Assembly: GCF_015207665.1 (NCBI RefSeq)
Contig: NZ_JADEWL010000038.1
Coordinates: 1-49,501, forward strand
Length of the DNA stretch: 49,501 nucleotides
Direction of reading: 5' to 3'
Origin: Plectonema cf. radiosum LEGE 06105
GTDB taxonomy: Bacteria; Cyanobacteriota; Cyanobacteriia; Cyanobacteriales; Nostocaceae
Shown in pieces: positions 30,640 through 40,175 of this stretch. The notes beneath the pieces were generated by a model. That model saw only the letters and a program-made list of their open reading frames with translations. It searched no databases and was not told the origin of the DNA. Position 1 is the first letter of the stretch; every line of letters begins with the position of its first letter. The position numbers were made by a program, and so were the translations under genes.

Positions 30640-31023
30640 TTGGGAAAAACATTTACGTGGTACAGTTTTACTAGTAAAGCTCAAAATATGGATAGAATGA
30701 ATAAACTATACAATTCTGCGAATCTTAATGGAGAAGAAATACAGTATAAACAATACTTTGAAAAATTAGTAAATGAATTTGGCATTGATTGTGAAATTTA
30801 TATTAGGAAAGAAGATTTTGATAGGATGTTGGCTGTGGGCGTAGTTAATCGTTCCCCGCAACGACAAGTAGCTGTAACAATTTACTTAAAATACGCTAAT
30901 TTACCAATTTCCAACCCTCTTAAACCAAGTGTAATTGAGAGAGTAAAAAATCATTTTAGATCATCAAGTCTAGAAGATTTAGTACTTAATATTCCTGTTC
31001 GTAAAAGCACTGAGCTAGCTTAA
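30640..31023 (+). CDS. Hypothetical protein, possibly truncated
   Basis: A 127-residue frame from TTG 30640. ATG 30688 is the first ATG and would give 111 residues. Neither has a good ribosome site, so the 5' end may be lost. The content is mixed alpha/beta (DCEIYIRKEDFDRML, VAVTIYLKYANLP) with no known motif. It converges with the leftward 85-residue gene, and a hairpin lies between the two. Confidence 0.5.
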   Translation: MGKTFTWYSFTSKAQNMDRMNKLYNSANLNGEEIQYKQYFEKLVNEFGIDCEIYIRKEDFDRMLAVGVVNRSPQRQVAVTIYLKYANLPISNPLKPSVIERVKNHFRSSSLEDLVLNIPVRKSTELA

Positions 31024-31085
31024 TCCAGAGCAATCCCATAACAAAAAGCCACTCCCTAAAACATTTAAGCGTTCTACCGTCCTTG

Positions 31086-31113
31086 ATACCCCGTCCCAAT
31101 GCGAACGGGGTAT
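31086..31113. terminator. Hairpin terminator between convergent genes
   Basis: ATACCCCGT (31086-31094) and ACGGGGTAT (31105-31113) form a perfect 9-bp stem with a 10-base loop, followed by TT. It probably serves both flanking genes. Confidence 0.7.
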
Positions 31114-31123
31114 TTGAATGTGC

Positions 31124-31381
31124 TTAATCCCCCCTTTCCAAAGAACGCGCTATGAGATAAGCCTCTTCTGCTGTGTACTGAGTACCTATGCCGCCCACAA
31201 CATTCACTATGTACGAATGCTTGCTCTTATGACTAATCCTATCTAGGTCAATAGAAGATTCGGTATGCCCAAATACCTGATAGTTTTTTCGAGTTTCTTC
31301 AACCATCCATACGGTAATCTTCCGAAATTCATAGTTAGCAAAAACTTCAGCCGCGTGTCTAGCTTTTTCCAAGTCGGTCAT
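31124..31381 (-). CDS. Hypothetical protein (85 aa)
   Basis: An 85-residue protein starting MTDLEKARHAAEVFANYEF at ATG 31381, with GGAGG 8 bases before it. A TTG at 31396 would place the ribosome site inside the gene. The mixed alpha/beta content (KITVWMVEETRKNYQVF, HSYIVNVVGGIGTQYTAEEAYLIARSLE) shows no motif I can assign. It is divergent from the pPIWI_RE island, 270 bp away. Confidence 0.6.
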   Translation of the reverse strand: MTDLEKARHAAEVFANYEFRKITVWMVEETRKNYQVFGHTESSIDLDRISHKSKHSYIVNVVGGIGTQYTAEEAYLIARSLERGD

Positions 31382-31652
31382 CACCTGCTCCTCCAATCCC
31401 TTCTGCCATTAATTTACCATTTCACTTAATACATGGGTACTAGCAATCAGCTATTTTGTGGTGTAACAATTCTTTACAAGCTGCTCCAACGCACCCTCGT
31501 CGGATTCATTCCCATAAGTACAGTCCAATACCTCAAGTTGTAACTTAAACTCGATAATTGGAAAAATATTTAAAAAAATTAGTTTTTTGTACATCCAACT
31601 CACTAATTATCAGTTACTATTGTAAAAATTATGTTTTTTGGGGTAGTAAATC

Positions 31653-32888
31653 GTGGTCAAACTCGATATACCCATACTTGAGCAAATTTCTGCGGGTCTA
31701 ATTCAGGTGCAAGCAAAAAAGGGGAAACTTTATCCTTACCCTCATAACTTGCAGATGGGTTACGACAGCGTAGTTTTAGCATTTTTAGTGGGCGGGAAAC
31801 CAGGGGATGCGCCAGCTAGCGTCCCAGAGTTTTGCAAGCTTTGCGAGCAGCCCTTTGAAGAATGGGGAGTGGAAATTGATGACGAGATAGACGGATACGA
31901 CACTCTGCTTTTTTTGGGGGAACCTACCGAACTGGCGATTGAATTAGCAGAAGCTTTTGGTGGAAGCGTCCTCTCGCAAGAACAATCTCGAATTGCAACA
32001 AAATTATTTCAACACTGTCAGTCACATCCACAAGGAATACAAATTTACACCAAGTTCCGAAAATTTATTATTGAGCATCCTGTTTTATCCAACCAGGAGT
32101 TCGTGGAAGCGAAAGGGTCTTTTGGACTCGGTATTGGGCTATCAGATTTATTAGATGAGTGCTACGAACCCGTACCAAGTTGCTACCAGTTAAAAGGAAA
32201 CTTTTATGGCTGCCCGTACTGTCAAGCATTAGCATCAATAAATCCGCAAGAACAAGTAATTGCCAACCCTAACTGTAATCGCTGTCCACCCGGACGCAGA
32301 CTCAAGCGAAAAGTAAAACTACCTCCGGACTGTCTAAAACTTAAGCGTGGCATCGAACGCTTTTGGTTTTACCCCGGACGTGCGGAAATTCGACTGTACC
32401 AGAAGTTAACAGACTTGGGACTGGAAGTAGAACTTTATCCAGAATGCGATCGCTACGACTTAAGAATTAAATTTGAGTCGGGTGAGGTATGGGCGCTTGA
32501 TTTGAAGGATTACTCTAATCCCTATCTGTTAGTAAGGAATTTAGGTGATGAACCAATACCCAACGAACCCGAATGGGATGTTGGATATATCGTTATCCCT
32601 ACGGAACGAAAGAAAGAACGTCCTGCTTATCTTAAAGAACTTAAATCGCGATGGCGGTGGGAGAATGTTAAACCCGTCTTTGACGATGCCATTTTTGCAT
32701 TAGCTAAGAAAAAAGTGGGTAAGCACGTCGTTCAACCGCAAGCGAGTAGCGATACAAGCCCCACAAAAAGTAAACAAATTTTGGCTGGTGTTCGTGGTGA
32801 TACAAGTTCAACCAAAAGTAAGCCTCTGGATTCAAAAAGCGCAAAGAATGATAAAAGTCCCGCTAAAAACAAAGGGAGAAAGACATGA
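31653..32888 (+). CDS. pPIWI_RE-associated REase protein with zinc ribbon
   Basis: A 411-residue protein from GTG 31653, the first gene of the island. A zinc ribbon is formed by C187-x2-C190 and C208-x2-C211 (GCPYC and NCNRC). After it, IRLYQKLTDLGLEVELYPECDRYDLRIKF and WALDLKDY give D269 and D283-L-K285, the PD-(D/E)xK nuclease pattern. The tail is Ser/Lys-rich and disordered. In the three-gene island described by Burroughs, Iyer and Aravind, a REase-fold protein accompanies a DinG-type helicase and the pPIWI_RE protein. It is proposed to cut the invading DNA. It overlaps the helicase gene by 4 bp (ATGA). Confidence 0.82.
   Translation: MVKLDIPILEQISAGLIQVQAKKGKLYPYPHNLQMGYDSVVLAFLVGGKPGDAPASVPEFCKLCEQPFEEWGVEIDDEIDGYDTLLFLGEPTELAIELAEAFGGSVLSQEQSRIATKLFQHCQSHPQGIQIYTKFRKFIIEHPVLSNQEFVEAKGSFGLGIGLSDLLDECYEPVPSCYQLKGNFYGCPYCQALASINPQEQVIANPNCNRCPPGRRLKRKVKLPPDCLKLKRGIERFWFYPGRAEIRLYQKLTDLGLEVELYPECDRYDLRIKFESGEVWALDLKDYSNPYLLVRNLGDEPIPNEPEWDVGYIVIPTERKKERPAYLKELKSRWRWENVKPVFDDAIFALAKKKVGKHVVQPQASSDTSPTKSKQILAGVRGDTSSTKSKPLDSKSAKNDKSPAKNKGRKT
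32446..32453. other. HIP1 octamer GCGATCGC
   Basis: Cyanobacterial highly iterated palindrome inside the REase gene. Confidence 0.9.
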
Positions 32889-35800
32889 GAGAAACAAGGT
32901 CTTGGCGCTACAAAGCGACAAAATCCCTGACGTTACAAACAAATTTACATAAAGACCAAATTGAAGCGTTAGTCGATTTGGAGTTATGTTTGTTTGCTAT
33001 TGAAAAGTTGGGTATTCAATCTGAAATTGATACAGCAATTTCTGTGTGGTTTCTAATTTCTAATCGGTTTTATTTGTTTCCACGATTAACTTCATTAGTA
33101 GAGACAGCAGAAGCAAAGAGAACGCTATTTAATCTCAGGCAGTTGGTTCCGTATTTATCAAACGAAGATGTTACAGAACAATTGCTAAAGATATACAGTC
33201 AAATTCCCTCGAAGTACCGAGCCTACGATGTTGATGATAAAACTTATCGGTTCGCCCGAAAATCCATGCCTTCTATCTGGGGCAACCGTTTTGAGCGTTT
33301 TGAGGAATTGCTTAGTAACAAATTGAAGTATCGCCAGCGTACTGTTAAATATGCAGAACCCGGTAAAGAATATCGCTTTCGGTCTGGAGAAAACACTTAC
33401 AGCGTCAGAATTCCAGAGGATTTACCCATATACCAAGGCAGGGTTATATCAGTACATCGTGAGAATAACAAAGCAATCTCTGTTACACGAAAAGAAATGG
33501 AGTCGGCAGCAAATCTTCTAGATGAACGCTGCGGTCAAAACTATAAGAGGCGTTTATCAGATATCATCCTTGAGCATTTTCAAGGAATGGGATTTGTTGA
33601 AATCGACACAATAGTGTTCGACGGAGTAAAAAACTTGGTTGGACTGCTAAATGCAGGTAAATCGACGCTAATTGAAATTCTGACTGTAGCGGCAGCACAA
33701 AAAGGACACCGAGTTGGTATTGTCTTTAACGAAGTTGTGACGTGCCTAAGAATGGCAAGTTTACTCAAAAAAGTTGGTTTACGGGTATCGGTAGTAATTG
33801 GTCAAAGGAGTCGAAAAACTCATCTTGAGAACTGGCATAGTGTAGATGGTGGAATGGATGGCTTCACGCACTTATCTACAGCTTGTCCTTTAAGCCAATA
33901 CTTTCAGCCCTCAAATCCTTCTTCCCCTCCCTGCTTCGATTTAAGAGAAGTAAAAGACTTGGAAGAAAGTGATGATAACACCAACAACAACGGTAATAAT
34001 AAAAACAAGAGCAATGGAAATGGTGCAAGAGTTTGTCCGCTGATTGGGCAGTGTCCGAGACACCGAGATGCTAACGAGCTTGCGTCAGTTGATGTCATTT
34101 TAACTACAGTAGCTGCTGCTATATTCACTCGTCCTCTACCGCACGTAAGTCCACAGTCAATTACTTACTATGAATTGATGTACCGGACTTGCAGTATCGT
34201 GTTTTTCGACGAGTGCGACAAGGTGCAATCGAACCTTGATTCAACATTTTTACCCGCTATCAAGCTAATTGAGAGGGGAAGTAATGGGTTTCTAGACCAG
34301 GTAGTAACATGGACGCGAACAACTAAACTACGTAATTCTAGAAACGACCTGCGACAGCTTGCTTTTGGGCAATTTAATCATGCTCTGCAAAATGCCGATA
34401 CCCTTGTTGATAATATTTGCACGCAATTGCAACTATCACCTGATGAAAGCAAATGGTTGGCTTCAGAATTCTTTACCTGTTCGTCCCTTGCGAGAGAATT
34501 TGTATTAGAAATTGCTGCTTCTGAAGGTATAGATACTGACTCATCTACTTTTATTCTTGATAAAAACCCTGTATATAAGGAATTAGCTGATTTCCTGCTA
34601 GGCGATTGGAAAAACTCCTGGCTTGCTGAGTATGCAATGAGACTTCAGAGCGAAAACTACCAAGAACAGCAGGAAACAATTACAAAGATACAAGAAGAAC
34701 TCACTAAAAAAGGCTGGCTGAAGGCAATTAGGGATAAGTGGGGATTTTGTAGCAAGTTTGCATTGTTCCTAAAACTAGTCCTTTTCGTGTCATTTTTTCA
34801 ACAGTCAATAAAAACTGCATACGGACTGGAGCAGCAAGTTGACGGAGCCGACGAAATTGTTTTCTTCAATCGCATTCCACGAGACTTTTACGGACTGATA
34901 CCGGGACTAGCCTCTGGTTTAGTTTGTGGGTTCAAGTTGGAACAACAAGAAAATCAATTGACACTTTGGTACTTCCAAGCACTAGGACAAGGACGCTGGC
35001 TCTTGGAGAACTTTTCCAATTGTTTTGCTGACGAAGGTACGCAAGGAGCGCACGCTTTGCTACTAAGCGGTACAAGTTGGGCGGGGTTAAGTCCTACATA
35101 TCATGTCGAACGCCAAGTTGATTACTTGCTACGTCCAAAGGTTAAAAAGTCTATAGAAGCGATTTCTGAAAGTATTTTTCACTTTTCTCCTTGTTTTTAT
35201 CCTGACGGTAAACCCGTGCGTGTTTCTGGATCAACAAATAAGGAAGAAGGGTTATTGCAAATAGTGCGTTCGCTACTTAGTCAAACTGATATCTTGCAAC
35301 GTGATTTTGACTCGCTACCTGAAGGAAGAAAGCGTTTAATTTGGTATGTCAATAGTTATGAGCAGGTTAATTTTATTTATGATGCCATCCAGAGTATTGA
35401 TACTGGCTCGTATTGGAAAGAGCGGGTAGCAGCTTTGACTTCGCGTTCGCCACTGGAGGAAATTGACGAATCTTTGATTTCTCGCAGTAACGTTGAAAAC
35501 TTTGGTGATACTAATCGAGCGATTTTGATTGTACCAACAGCAGCGATTGGGCGAGGTAAGAACATTTTAAATAAACAAGGATTAAGTGCATTTGGTGGAG
35601 CTTATTTCCTAATTCGTCCACATCCCGCACCTGATGACCTCGAATACAAATTTCGACTGGCATTGTGGAGAGAAAGAAAGGCGATCGCAGGACCTAGGGA
35701 GGGAAACTTTATTGAAGCTTGTCAAGACTGGCGTAGCAAAGGCTATGGCATCTTTCTCAAAAGTCTTGACACCCGAATACAGTATTCCTACAAGGGGCTA

Positions 35801-36100
35801 AACAAAGAAGTACGCGAAGGACTCATTTGGAATTTGATGGTGCTTACCTGGCAGGCTATTGCTCGAACAATTCGTGGCAACCAACCTACCTTAGTCCGTT
35901 TTATCGATGCAGCATGGGCACCCAACCTTGCCCAGAAGAAAGCTGAAACTGAACAAGATTCCTTACTTAAAGGATTTAAGTATGTTTTGCAACCCTACTT
36001 TGGCAAAACTAGAACAGGCTATGACCAAATCGACCTCGCGCTAGTGCGGTCGCTTTACGAACCTTTTTACCGTGCATTGGAGAAAATTGATGGCATCTAA
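32885..36100 (+). CDS. DinG/XPD-like helicase of the pPIWI_RE island
   Basis: A 1071-residue SF2 helicase. Walker A is GLLNAGKS (253-260) and Walker B is FFDECD (D442-D445, a DEAH-box variant). Between them are four cysteines, C334, C350, C384 and C390 (ACPLS, PPCFD, RVCPLIGQCPRHR), in the place where DinG/XPD helicases bind a 4Fe-4S cluster. A poly-Asn linker lies at about 360-380. The C-terminal helicase motifs are partly visible (LIWYVNSYEQV, ILIVPTAAIGRGKNI). In the described island this helicase is proposed to unwind RNA-DNA hybrids or R-loops so that they can be recognised or cut. Coupled to the REase gene by an ATGA overlap. Confidence 0.85.
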   Translation: MRETRSWRYKATKSLTLQTNLHKDQIEALVDLELCLFAIEKLGIQSEIDTAISVWFLISNRFYLFPRLTSLVETAEAKRTLFNLRQLVPYLSNEDVTEQLLKIYSQIPSKYRAYDVDDKTYRFARKSMPSIWGNRFERFEELLSNKLKYRQRTVKYAEPGKEYRFRSGENTYSVRIPEDLPIYQGRVISVHRENNKAISVTRKEMESAANLLDERCGQNYKRRLSDIILEHFQGMGFVEIDTIVFDGVKNLVGLLNAGKSTLIEILTVAAAQKGHRVGIVFNEVVTCLRMASLLKKVGLRVSVVIGQRSRKTHLENWHSVDGGMDGFTHLSTACPLSQYFQPSNPSSPPCFDLREVKDLEESDDNTNNNGNNKNKSNGNGARVCPLIGQCPRHRDANELASVDVILTTVAAAIFTRPLPHVSPQSITYYELMYRTCSIVFFDECDKVQSNLDSTFLPAIKLIERGSNGFLDQVVTWTRTTKLRNSRNDLRQLAFGQFNHALQNADTLVDNICTQLQLSPDESKWLASEFFTCSSLAREFVLEIAASEGIDTDSSTFILDKNPVYKELADFLLGDWKNSWLAEYAMRLQSENYQEQQETITKIQEELTKKGWLKAIRDKWGFCSKFALFLKLVLFVSFFQQSIKTAYGLEQQVDGADEIVFFNRIPRDFYGLIPGLASGLVCGFKLEQQENQLTLWYFQALGQGRWLLENFSNCFADEGTQGAHALLLSGTSWAGLSPTYHVERQVDYLLRPKVKKSIEAISESIFHFSPCFYPDGKPVRVSGSTNKEEGLLQIVRSLLSQTDILQRDFDSLPEGRKRLIWYVNSYEQVNFIYDAIQSIDTGSYWKERVAALTSRSPLEEIDESLISRSNVENFGDTNRAILIVPTAAIGRGKNILNKQGLSAFGGAYFLIRPHPAPDDLEYKFRLALWRERKAIAGPREGNFIEACQDWRSKGYGIFLKSLDTRIQYSYKGLNKEVREGLIWNLMVLTWQAIARTIRGNQPTLVRFIDAAWAPNLAQKKAETEQDSLLKGFKYVLQPYFGKTRTGYDQIDLALVRSLYEPFYRALEKIDGI

Positions 36101-36137
36101 ATCTAATTTGATACAATTATAAGTTTTGCAATTTCCA

Positions 36138-38804
36138 ATGCAAATATCACTATCGTTTGACTTATACTCACTAGTCGTTCCACAAGATTGGAAGAAATTA
36201 TTTGACAAATTACAGCAACGGAAAAATGGTAGAAGCTACATTTCACTACCAGTAGAAAGTCTTAATCATGCACTTCAACTTTTGTTAGATGATGAAATTT
36301 TATTTCCTTCAAAAAATGCATTCAAGCTGAAATCAAACACCAAGTGGTTGTATACCAAAACTGATAAAGTTTCTACTGACTACATTGCAACCGTTGTCAA
36401 AACATGGTTAAGAATTTCTCTTCAAAATACTAAGTCTTTGACAGAAGCTGATATTGCAGAAATTAATTCTCTATCTGGTGACGATTTACACTTTGAGAAA
36501 GTACAACTTCCAGAAAAAGTTTGGACTATTGAGGATGATAAGTTAGAAATTAACTCGTTATACTACAATCTCATCCCATATCTCTTAGCTAGTGCAATAG
36601 CATCTGAACCCCTCAAACTCATTGACCCCACAACTGGCGAGGTATTCAAAGAAGTAGTGTTTCGCTCTTGCTGTGTTGATAATGGTGATGTTGCAGAACT
36701 TATTAGCTGGTCGCCTGAGTCAGAAACTAAAGAAGTGACAGATAAAGATACTAAAAAAAAGAAAAAGACACGGCACTATTACTCCTACCGTATAAATTTT
36801 GCACTTCATTATGCGGCAGATGGAAAACCATACATAAGTTGTAATTATGGCATACGGCGTTGGGTAAGTTGGGAGTTAGGCTATTTATCTTCGCGGGTGA
36901 CAGTTTATGTCAATCCAACAAATTCTACGAGATTTGCACCCTGCCAATTGAAATTCGTGAAAAAGAAAAAGGATGCTCATGATAAGAAAAATGATGACAA
37001 GAAAAAAAATATTGAATTTGAAGGGCATCTTGCACGTTTAATCAGCGAACTTAACTTCCGAGATAAGTTTACAGCTTTGGAAGTAATCAATAATCCCTGC
37101 AAACAAGATGAACTTGCTTGGGGGGTGGTTTACAACAACAATATGTCTCATTCGCACAATGCTGGTATTGGATTATTTCCTCAAGACATTGAAATATTTC
37201 ATAACTGTTGCAGAGAGAAAATACAAAAAGTTTTTGGTGATGTATTTCCCACTATAGAAACTTACATTCGTTGCGATAACAAGCAAGCAGTCAAAAAAAC
37301 TAGCTCTGGATATAAAGCAGTAGGAAAGTTTATTAAATCACATTTTGCTATTGAAAGTGAAGAGATTCCATTCTATATTCCGCAGGATTTGAGACTCATT
37401 TTATTATCACAAACTACGGCTTCCAATAAATTAATTTACTTACTCGCATCCAAATACGGTATTAACGATGTTGTTGTGTATGAACTAGGAGCTAATGGAG
37501 CAGAATTAACAGGAAAAAATTGGGATTCAGAAATAAAAGAGAGAATCAAAAAAATCCTAAACACCTTGAAGACTAATTACGCATCATCCAATAAACAAAC
37601 AATAACTTTAATCGAAATATTACCCAAAGACAACTTTTGGAGAGATGCTAGCCAAGACCCAAAACCTTGTTTTCGTCCTGCACTAGCGATGCTTGGCAGT
37701 GTCACCGACCATTTTGTGGCTGAAGATGATGAAGAAGACCGTCAAGATGCTTTAAGTGAAGAAGAACTCAACAACGCAATTAATGAAAGAGAAGAAACAA
37801 TAGAAGCGAATAAACAACAAGGAAAGTTTGCAAAAATCTCTCTTAAAAGTAATTTAGCCTATCGTATGGAATCATCGCTTAAAAGTTTACTATCGATGGC
37901 TGGCGCACACACAATTACTAATATAGAGGCAGAAAATTTTCCCTCTGATGTTGCTAGTATAGGCGTTTATCTCATTCCTTACTATACAGATGACAGCACT
38001 TATCTTCCTGTTGCAGTGAAGAAAGATAAAACAGGTATTACTGCCAAAGCTTATGGTTGTAATAATTGGCTTGATTTTCATACATTTCAAGTAAAAATGG
38101 CATCAGGCTTGAAAGAAATTACTCCCATTAAGTTAAATCCGAGCAAAATTCAGGATTGGGTATTTAATAATTTATTCCAAGAATGTCAACAACCTACACT
38201 TTTTTATTTTGATACAACTAATCTTCGTAATCGCGGTTTAGTTTTTCTTCAGAAACAGTTTTGGAGAAAGCATTATCTTGCTTTTAGATCTGATAAAAAT
38301 GAACCTATTTCTTATATACCCACATCAAATTATCCACATATTAGGGTAGCCAGTATCATTGCACCTAATAATGAACATGAAGTGCCTATTTATCGCGTTT
38401 GTGATGAAGATGGCGAATTGAAAGGGCATACTGCGGGGGTATTTTACCCTTCATCTCTTGATTCTGAGTGTGGAAACTATTATTTGAGTAACCAGCGTCC
38501 TGAAACCCGTAGTGGAGGTATTTTAAATGAGAGCAAATTAGTTTACTTAGCCAAAACTAAAGGAGCAAATAAAGGGCAACTGAAAAAACCAAATCCTCGC
38601 GCTCAAGGGTACAATCCCCGTGGCGTTATTCTAAACCTGATACTTCAAGAAGGAGACTGCTTTAGCGATTGGGCAACGTTAGTTCAATGTCAGCGACTTT
38701 ACGGTATGATTGAGTATCTTGACGCTACAATTTTCGCCGAAGGACTCCACCGTGCTGCGAAACTTAATAAGTATCGACCAATCCAAGCTATTCGCGAGCC
38801 GTAA
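36138..38804 (+). CDS. pPIWI_RE protein (prokaryotic PIWI-RE, RNase H-like)
   Basis: An 888-residue protein from ATG 36138; a TTG at 36126 is also in frame. It has the layout of pPIWI_RE proteins: an N-terminal module, a MID-like centre (about 400-520) and a C-terminal RNase H-like PIWI domain. The PIWI domain starts near LFYFDTTNLRNRG (D692, R697), continues with IRVASIIAPNNEHE (R736, E746/E748, candidates for the family's Arg-Glu pair), and ends NPRAQGYNPRGV...GMIEYLDATIFAEGLHRA. Two Lys-rich inserts (near 210-220 and 275-290) are unusual. The family is predicted to use a nucleic-acid guide to restrict plasmids or phages, without experimental proof that I know of. 37 bp after the helicase gene. 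Confidence 0.85.
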   Translation: MQISLSFDLYSLVVPQDWKKLFDKLQQRKNGRSYISLPVESLNHALQLLLDDEILFPSKNAFKLKSNTKWLYTKTDKVSTDYIATVVKTWLRISLQNTKSLTEADIAEINSLSGDDLHFEKVQLPEKVWTIEDDKLEINSLYYNLIPYLLASAIASEPLKLIDPTTGEVFKEVVFRSCCVDNGDVAELISWSPESETKEVTDKDTKKKKKTRHYYSYRINFALHYAADGKPYISCNYGIRRWVSWELGYLSSRVTVYVNPTNSTRFAPCQLKFVKKKKDAHDKKNDDKKKNIEFEGHLARLISELNFRDKFTALEVINNPCKQDELAWGVVYNNNMSHSHNAGIGLFPQDIEIFHNCCREKIQKVFGDVFPTIETYIRCDNKQAVKKTSSGYKAVGKFIKSHFAIESEEIPFYIPQDLRLILLSQTTASNKLIYLLASKYGINDVVVYELGANGAELTGKNWDSEIKERIKKILNTLKTNYASSNKQTITLIEILPKDNFWRDASQDPKPCFRPALAMLGSVTDHFVAEDDEEDRQDALSEEELNNAINEREETIEANKQQGKFAKISLKSNLAYRMESSLKSLLSMAGAHTITNIEAENFPSDVASIGVYLIPYYTDDSTYLPVAVKKDKTGITAKAYGCNNWLDFHTFQVKMASGLKEITPIKLNPSKIQDWVFNNLFQECQQPTLFYFDTTNLRNRGLVFLQKQFWRKHYLAFRSDKNEPISYIPTSNYPHIRVASIIAPNNEHEVPIYRVCDEDGELKGHTAGVFYPSSLDSECGNYYLSNQRPETRSGGILNESKLVYLAKTKGANKGQLKKPNPRAQGYNPRGVILNLILQEGDCFSDWATLVQCQRLYGMIEYLDATIFAEGLHRAAKLNKYRPIQAIREP

Positions 38805-38993
38805 TAAGCTAACTTTTCACGGGATGTAGAAAAGGGGAAATGCGAAGGGTGGTTTCAAGTAAGCATTTGGTAAAGCAACAGCAACCGTCACCACCTACCC
38901 CACCACAGTCCCGCCCTTTACTCCAAGGTAGTTTCATAAAAATTTTTAATTTTTGTGCTATTTAGGGATTTTGAACAACAAGATACTTCCTTG

Positions 38994-39911
38994 TTAATTG
39001 CGCTTTGGCTTTTGCTTCGGTTTGGGATTACTACCTATGTGGTTTTCAATTCTTTGCAGTTTTACATACGCATATCCCATTTGCTCTTTGGTTTTATAAA
39101 TCTGCTCTTGTGTAAAGTGTGATAACCCAGGTGGTGGTGAAATCTCAAAAACTGCTCTAGTAACTACTGCTAATATCACACAGAAAATCAACATTAAGAG
39201 AAACCAACCTACCAAGGTAAGCAACACATCAACTCTACAAATCAAGTCCAAAATCCTGTTTTTTATTCGTTCCCAAATTCTTGATATCCCTATCTTTTGG
39301 CGCTGTACTATGGTAGCTGCTATCTTCTTCTGGTATCTCGCTAAGTCCTCTGTCTCCCTCCTTATCTTGCTCAACTCCCTGTCGTGATAAGTCGTCAATT
39401 GATGCATTTGGTATTGGCTCAATTCCATTCTCAATGGCTGATTGCTCGTCAGTGATTGGTTCAAGCTCACTAACTGTTGTTTCAACGTCGGTATTTCTTG
39501 CGCGACGTTTCTCAAAATTGGTGAGATTTCGCTCAAGTTCTTCAATTGCTCCGACTGTTCTTGTGATGTTAAATCGAGCGCGTTCAATGCTGTCCCAAGC
39601 TTGTTGCACCTTGCTGCTAAATTGTTGATTGTTTCGCTTTGGTCTGCCGCTGCTTTCAGCTGCTCCGCTGTTAGTTCCGTCCACTCGTCTAATTCTCCTT
39701 GAAGTTCTTCAAATAAATCTTTCCAATCTTGAGGTGCTGTTTCTGTTAACTGTGCCAAGTAACCGATATATTGCACCAAGCGAAACGCTGGGTCTTCTGG
39801 TCGCATTCCAGAATCCATAGCAAAACGCAACACTTCCGCTTGGAATACTGGTGGTTTGTCTTCTAATAACTTGTCTAAATGAGATGGTTGTTTTTTACCT
39901 TTAGAAGCCAT
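38994..39911 (-). CDS. Coiled-coil membrane protein, mobilisation-associated (DUF6753-like)
   Basis: A 305-residue protein. The N-terminus (HLDKLLEDKPPVFQAEVLRFAMDSGMRPEDPAFRLVQYIGYLA) is a conserved start of a cyanobacterial plasmid family that I associate with DUF6753. Residues about 85-200 form a long coiled coil. One strong membrane segment lies near 228-250 (VDVLLTLVGWFLLMLIFCVIL), and the end is basic (KPKQKPKRN). In other plasmids such genes lie near ParA-like and small DNA-binding genes linked to mobilisation, as here. A role in anchoring the transfer complex is inferred. Confidence 0.7.
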   Translation of the reverse strand: MASKGKKQPSHLDKLLEDKPPVFQAEVLRFAMDSGMRPEDPAFRLVQYIGYLAQLTETAPQDWKDLFEELQGELDEWTELTAEQLKAAADQSETINNLAARCNKLGTALNALDLTSQEQSEQLKNLSEISPILRNVAQEIPTLKQQLVSLNQSLTSNQPLRMELSQYQMHQLTTYHDRELSKIRRETEDLARYQKKIAATIVQRQKIGISRIWERIKNRILDLICRVDVLLTLVGWFLLMLIFCVILAVVTRAVFEISPPPGLSHFTQEQIYKTKEQMGYAYVKLQRIENHIGSNPKPKQKPKRN

Positions 39912-40175
39912 GAATTTACCTCACACAAAAAATTCTTCTTTCCATTGGTCAATTCTTACTTTTAGTAGTCATTTATTTACCTCATACAAAAAGTCTTTTT
40001 AAGATGGTCGCGGTGCTGAAAAATTACTTTTTACTTTAAAGGGGGTTGTAAAATTGGGATGCATTGTACGTTAAGCAATTAACTTATTCAATTTTTTTTA
40101 GAGAAATATGCTCGGAGTACCATGGTGGATTTATTGAAACGCTTGGGATTGAGAGTTGCGGGTTTCAGTTTCTAT

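Noticed and set aside
36138-38804. Classical long or short prokaryotic Argonaute
   Set aside because: No DEDX tetrad or PAZ layout could be traced. The helicase and REase neighbours and the C-terminal pattern fit pPIWI_RE better.
39235-39684. 149-codon frame antisense-phase within the coiled-coil membrane protein
   Set aside because: Same strand as the coiled-coil gene but in another frame; the main frame has the conserved start and membrane segment.
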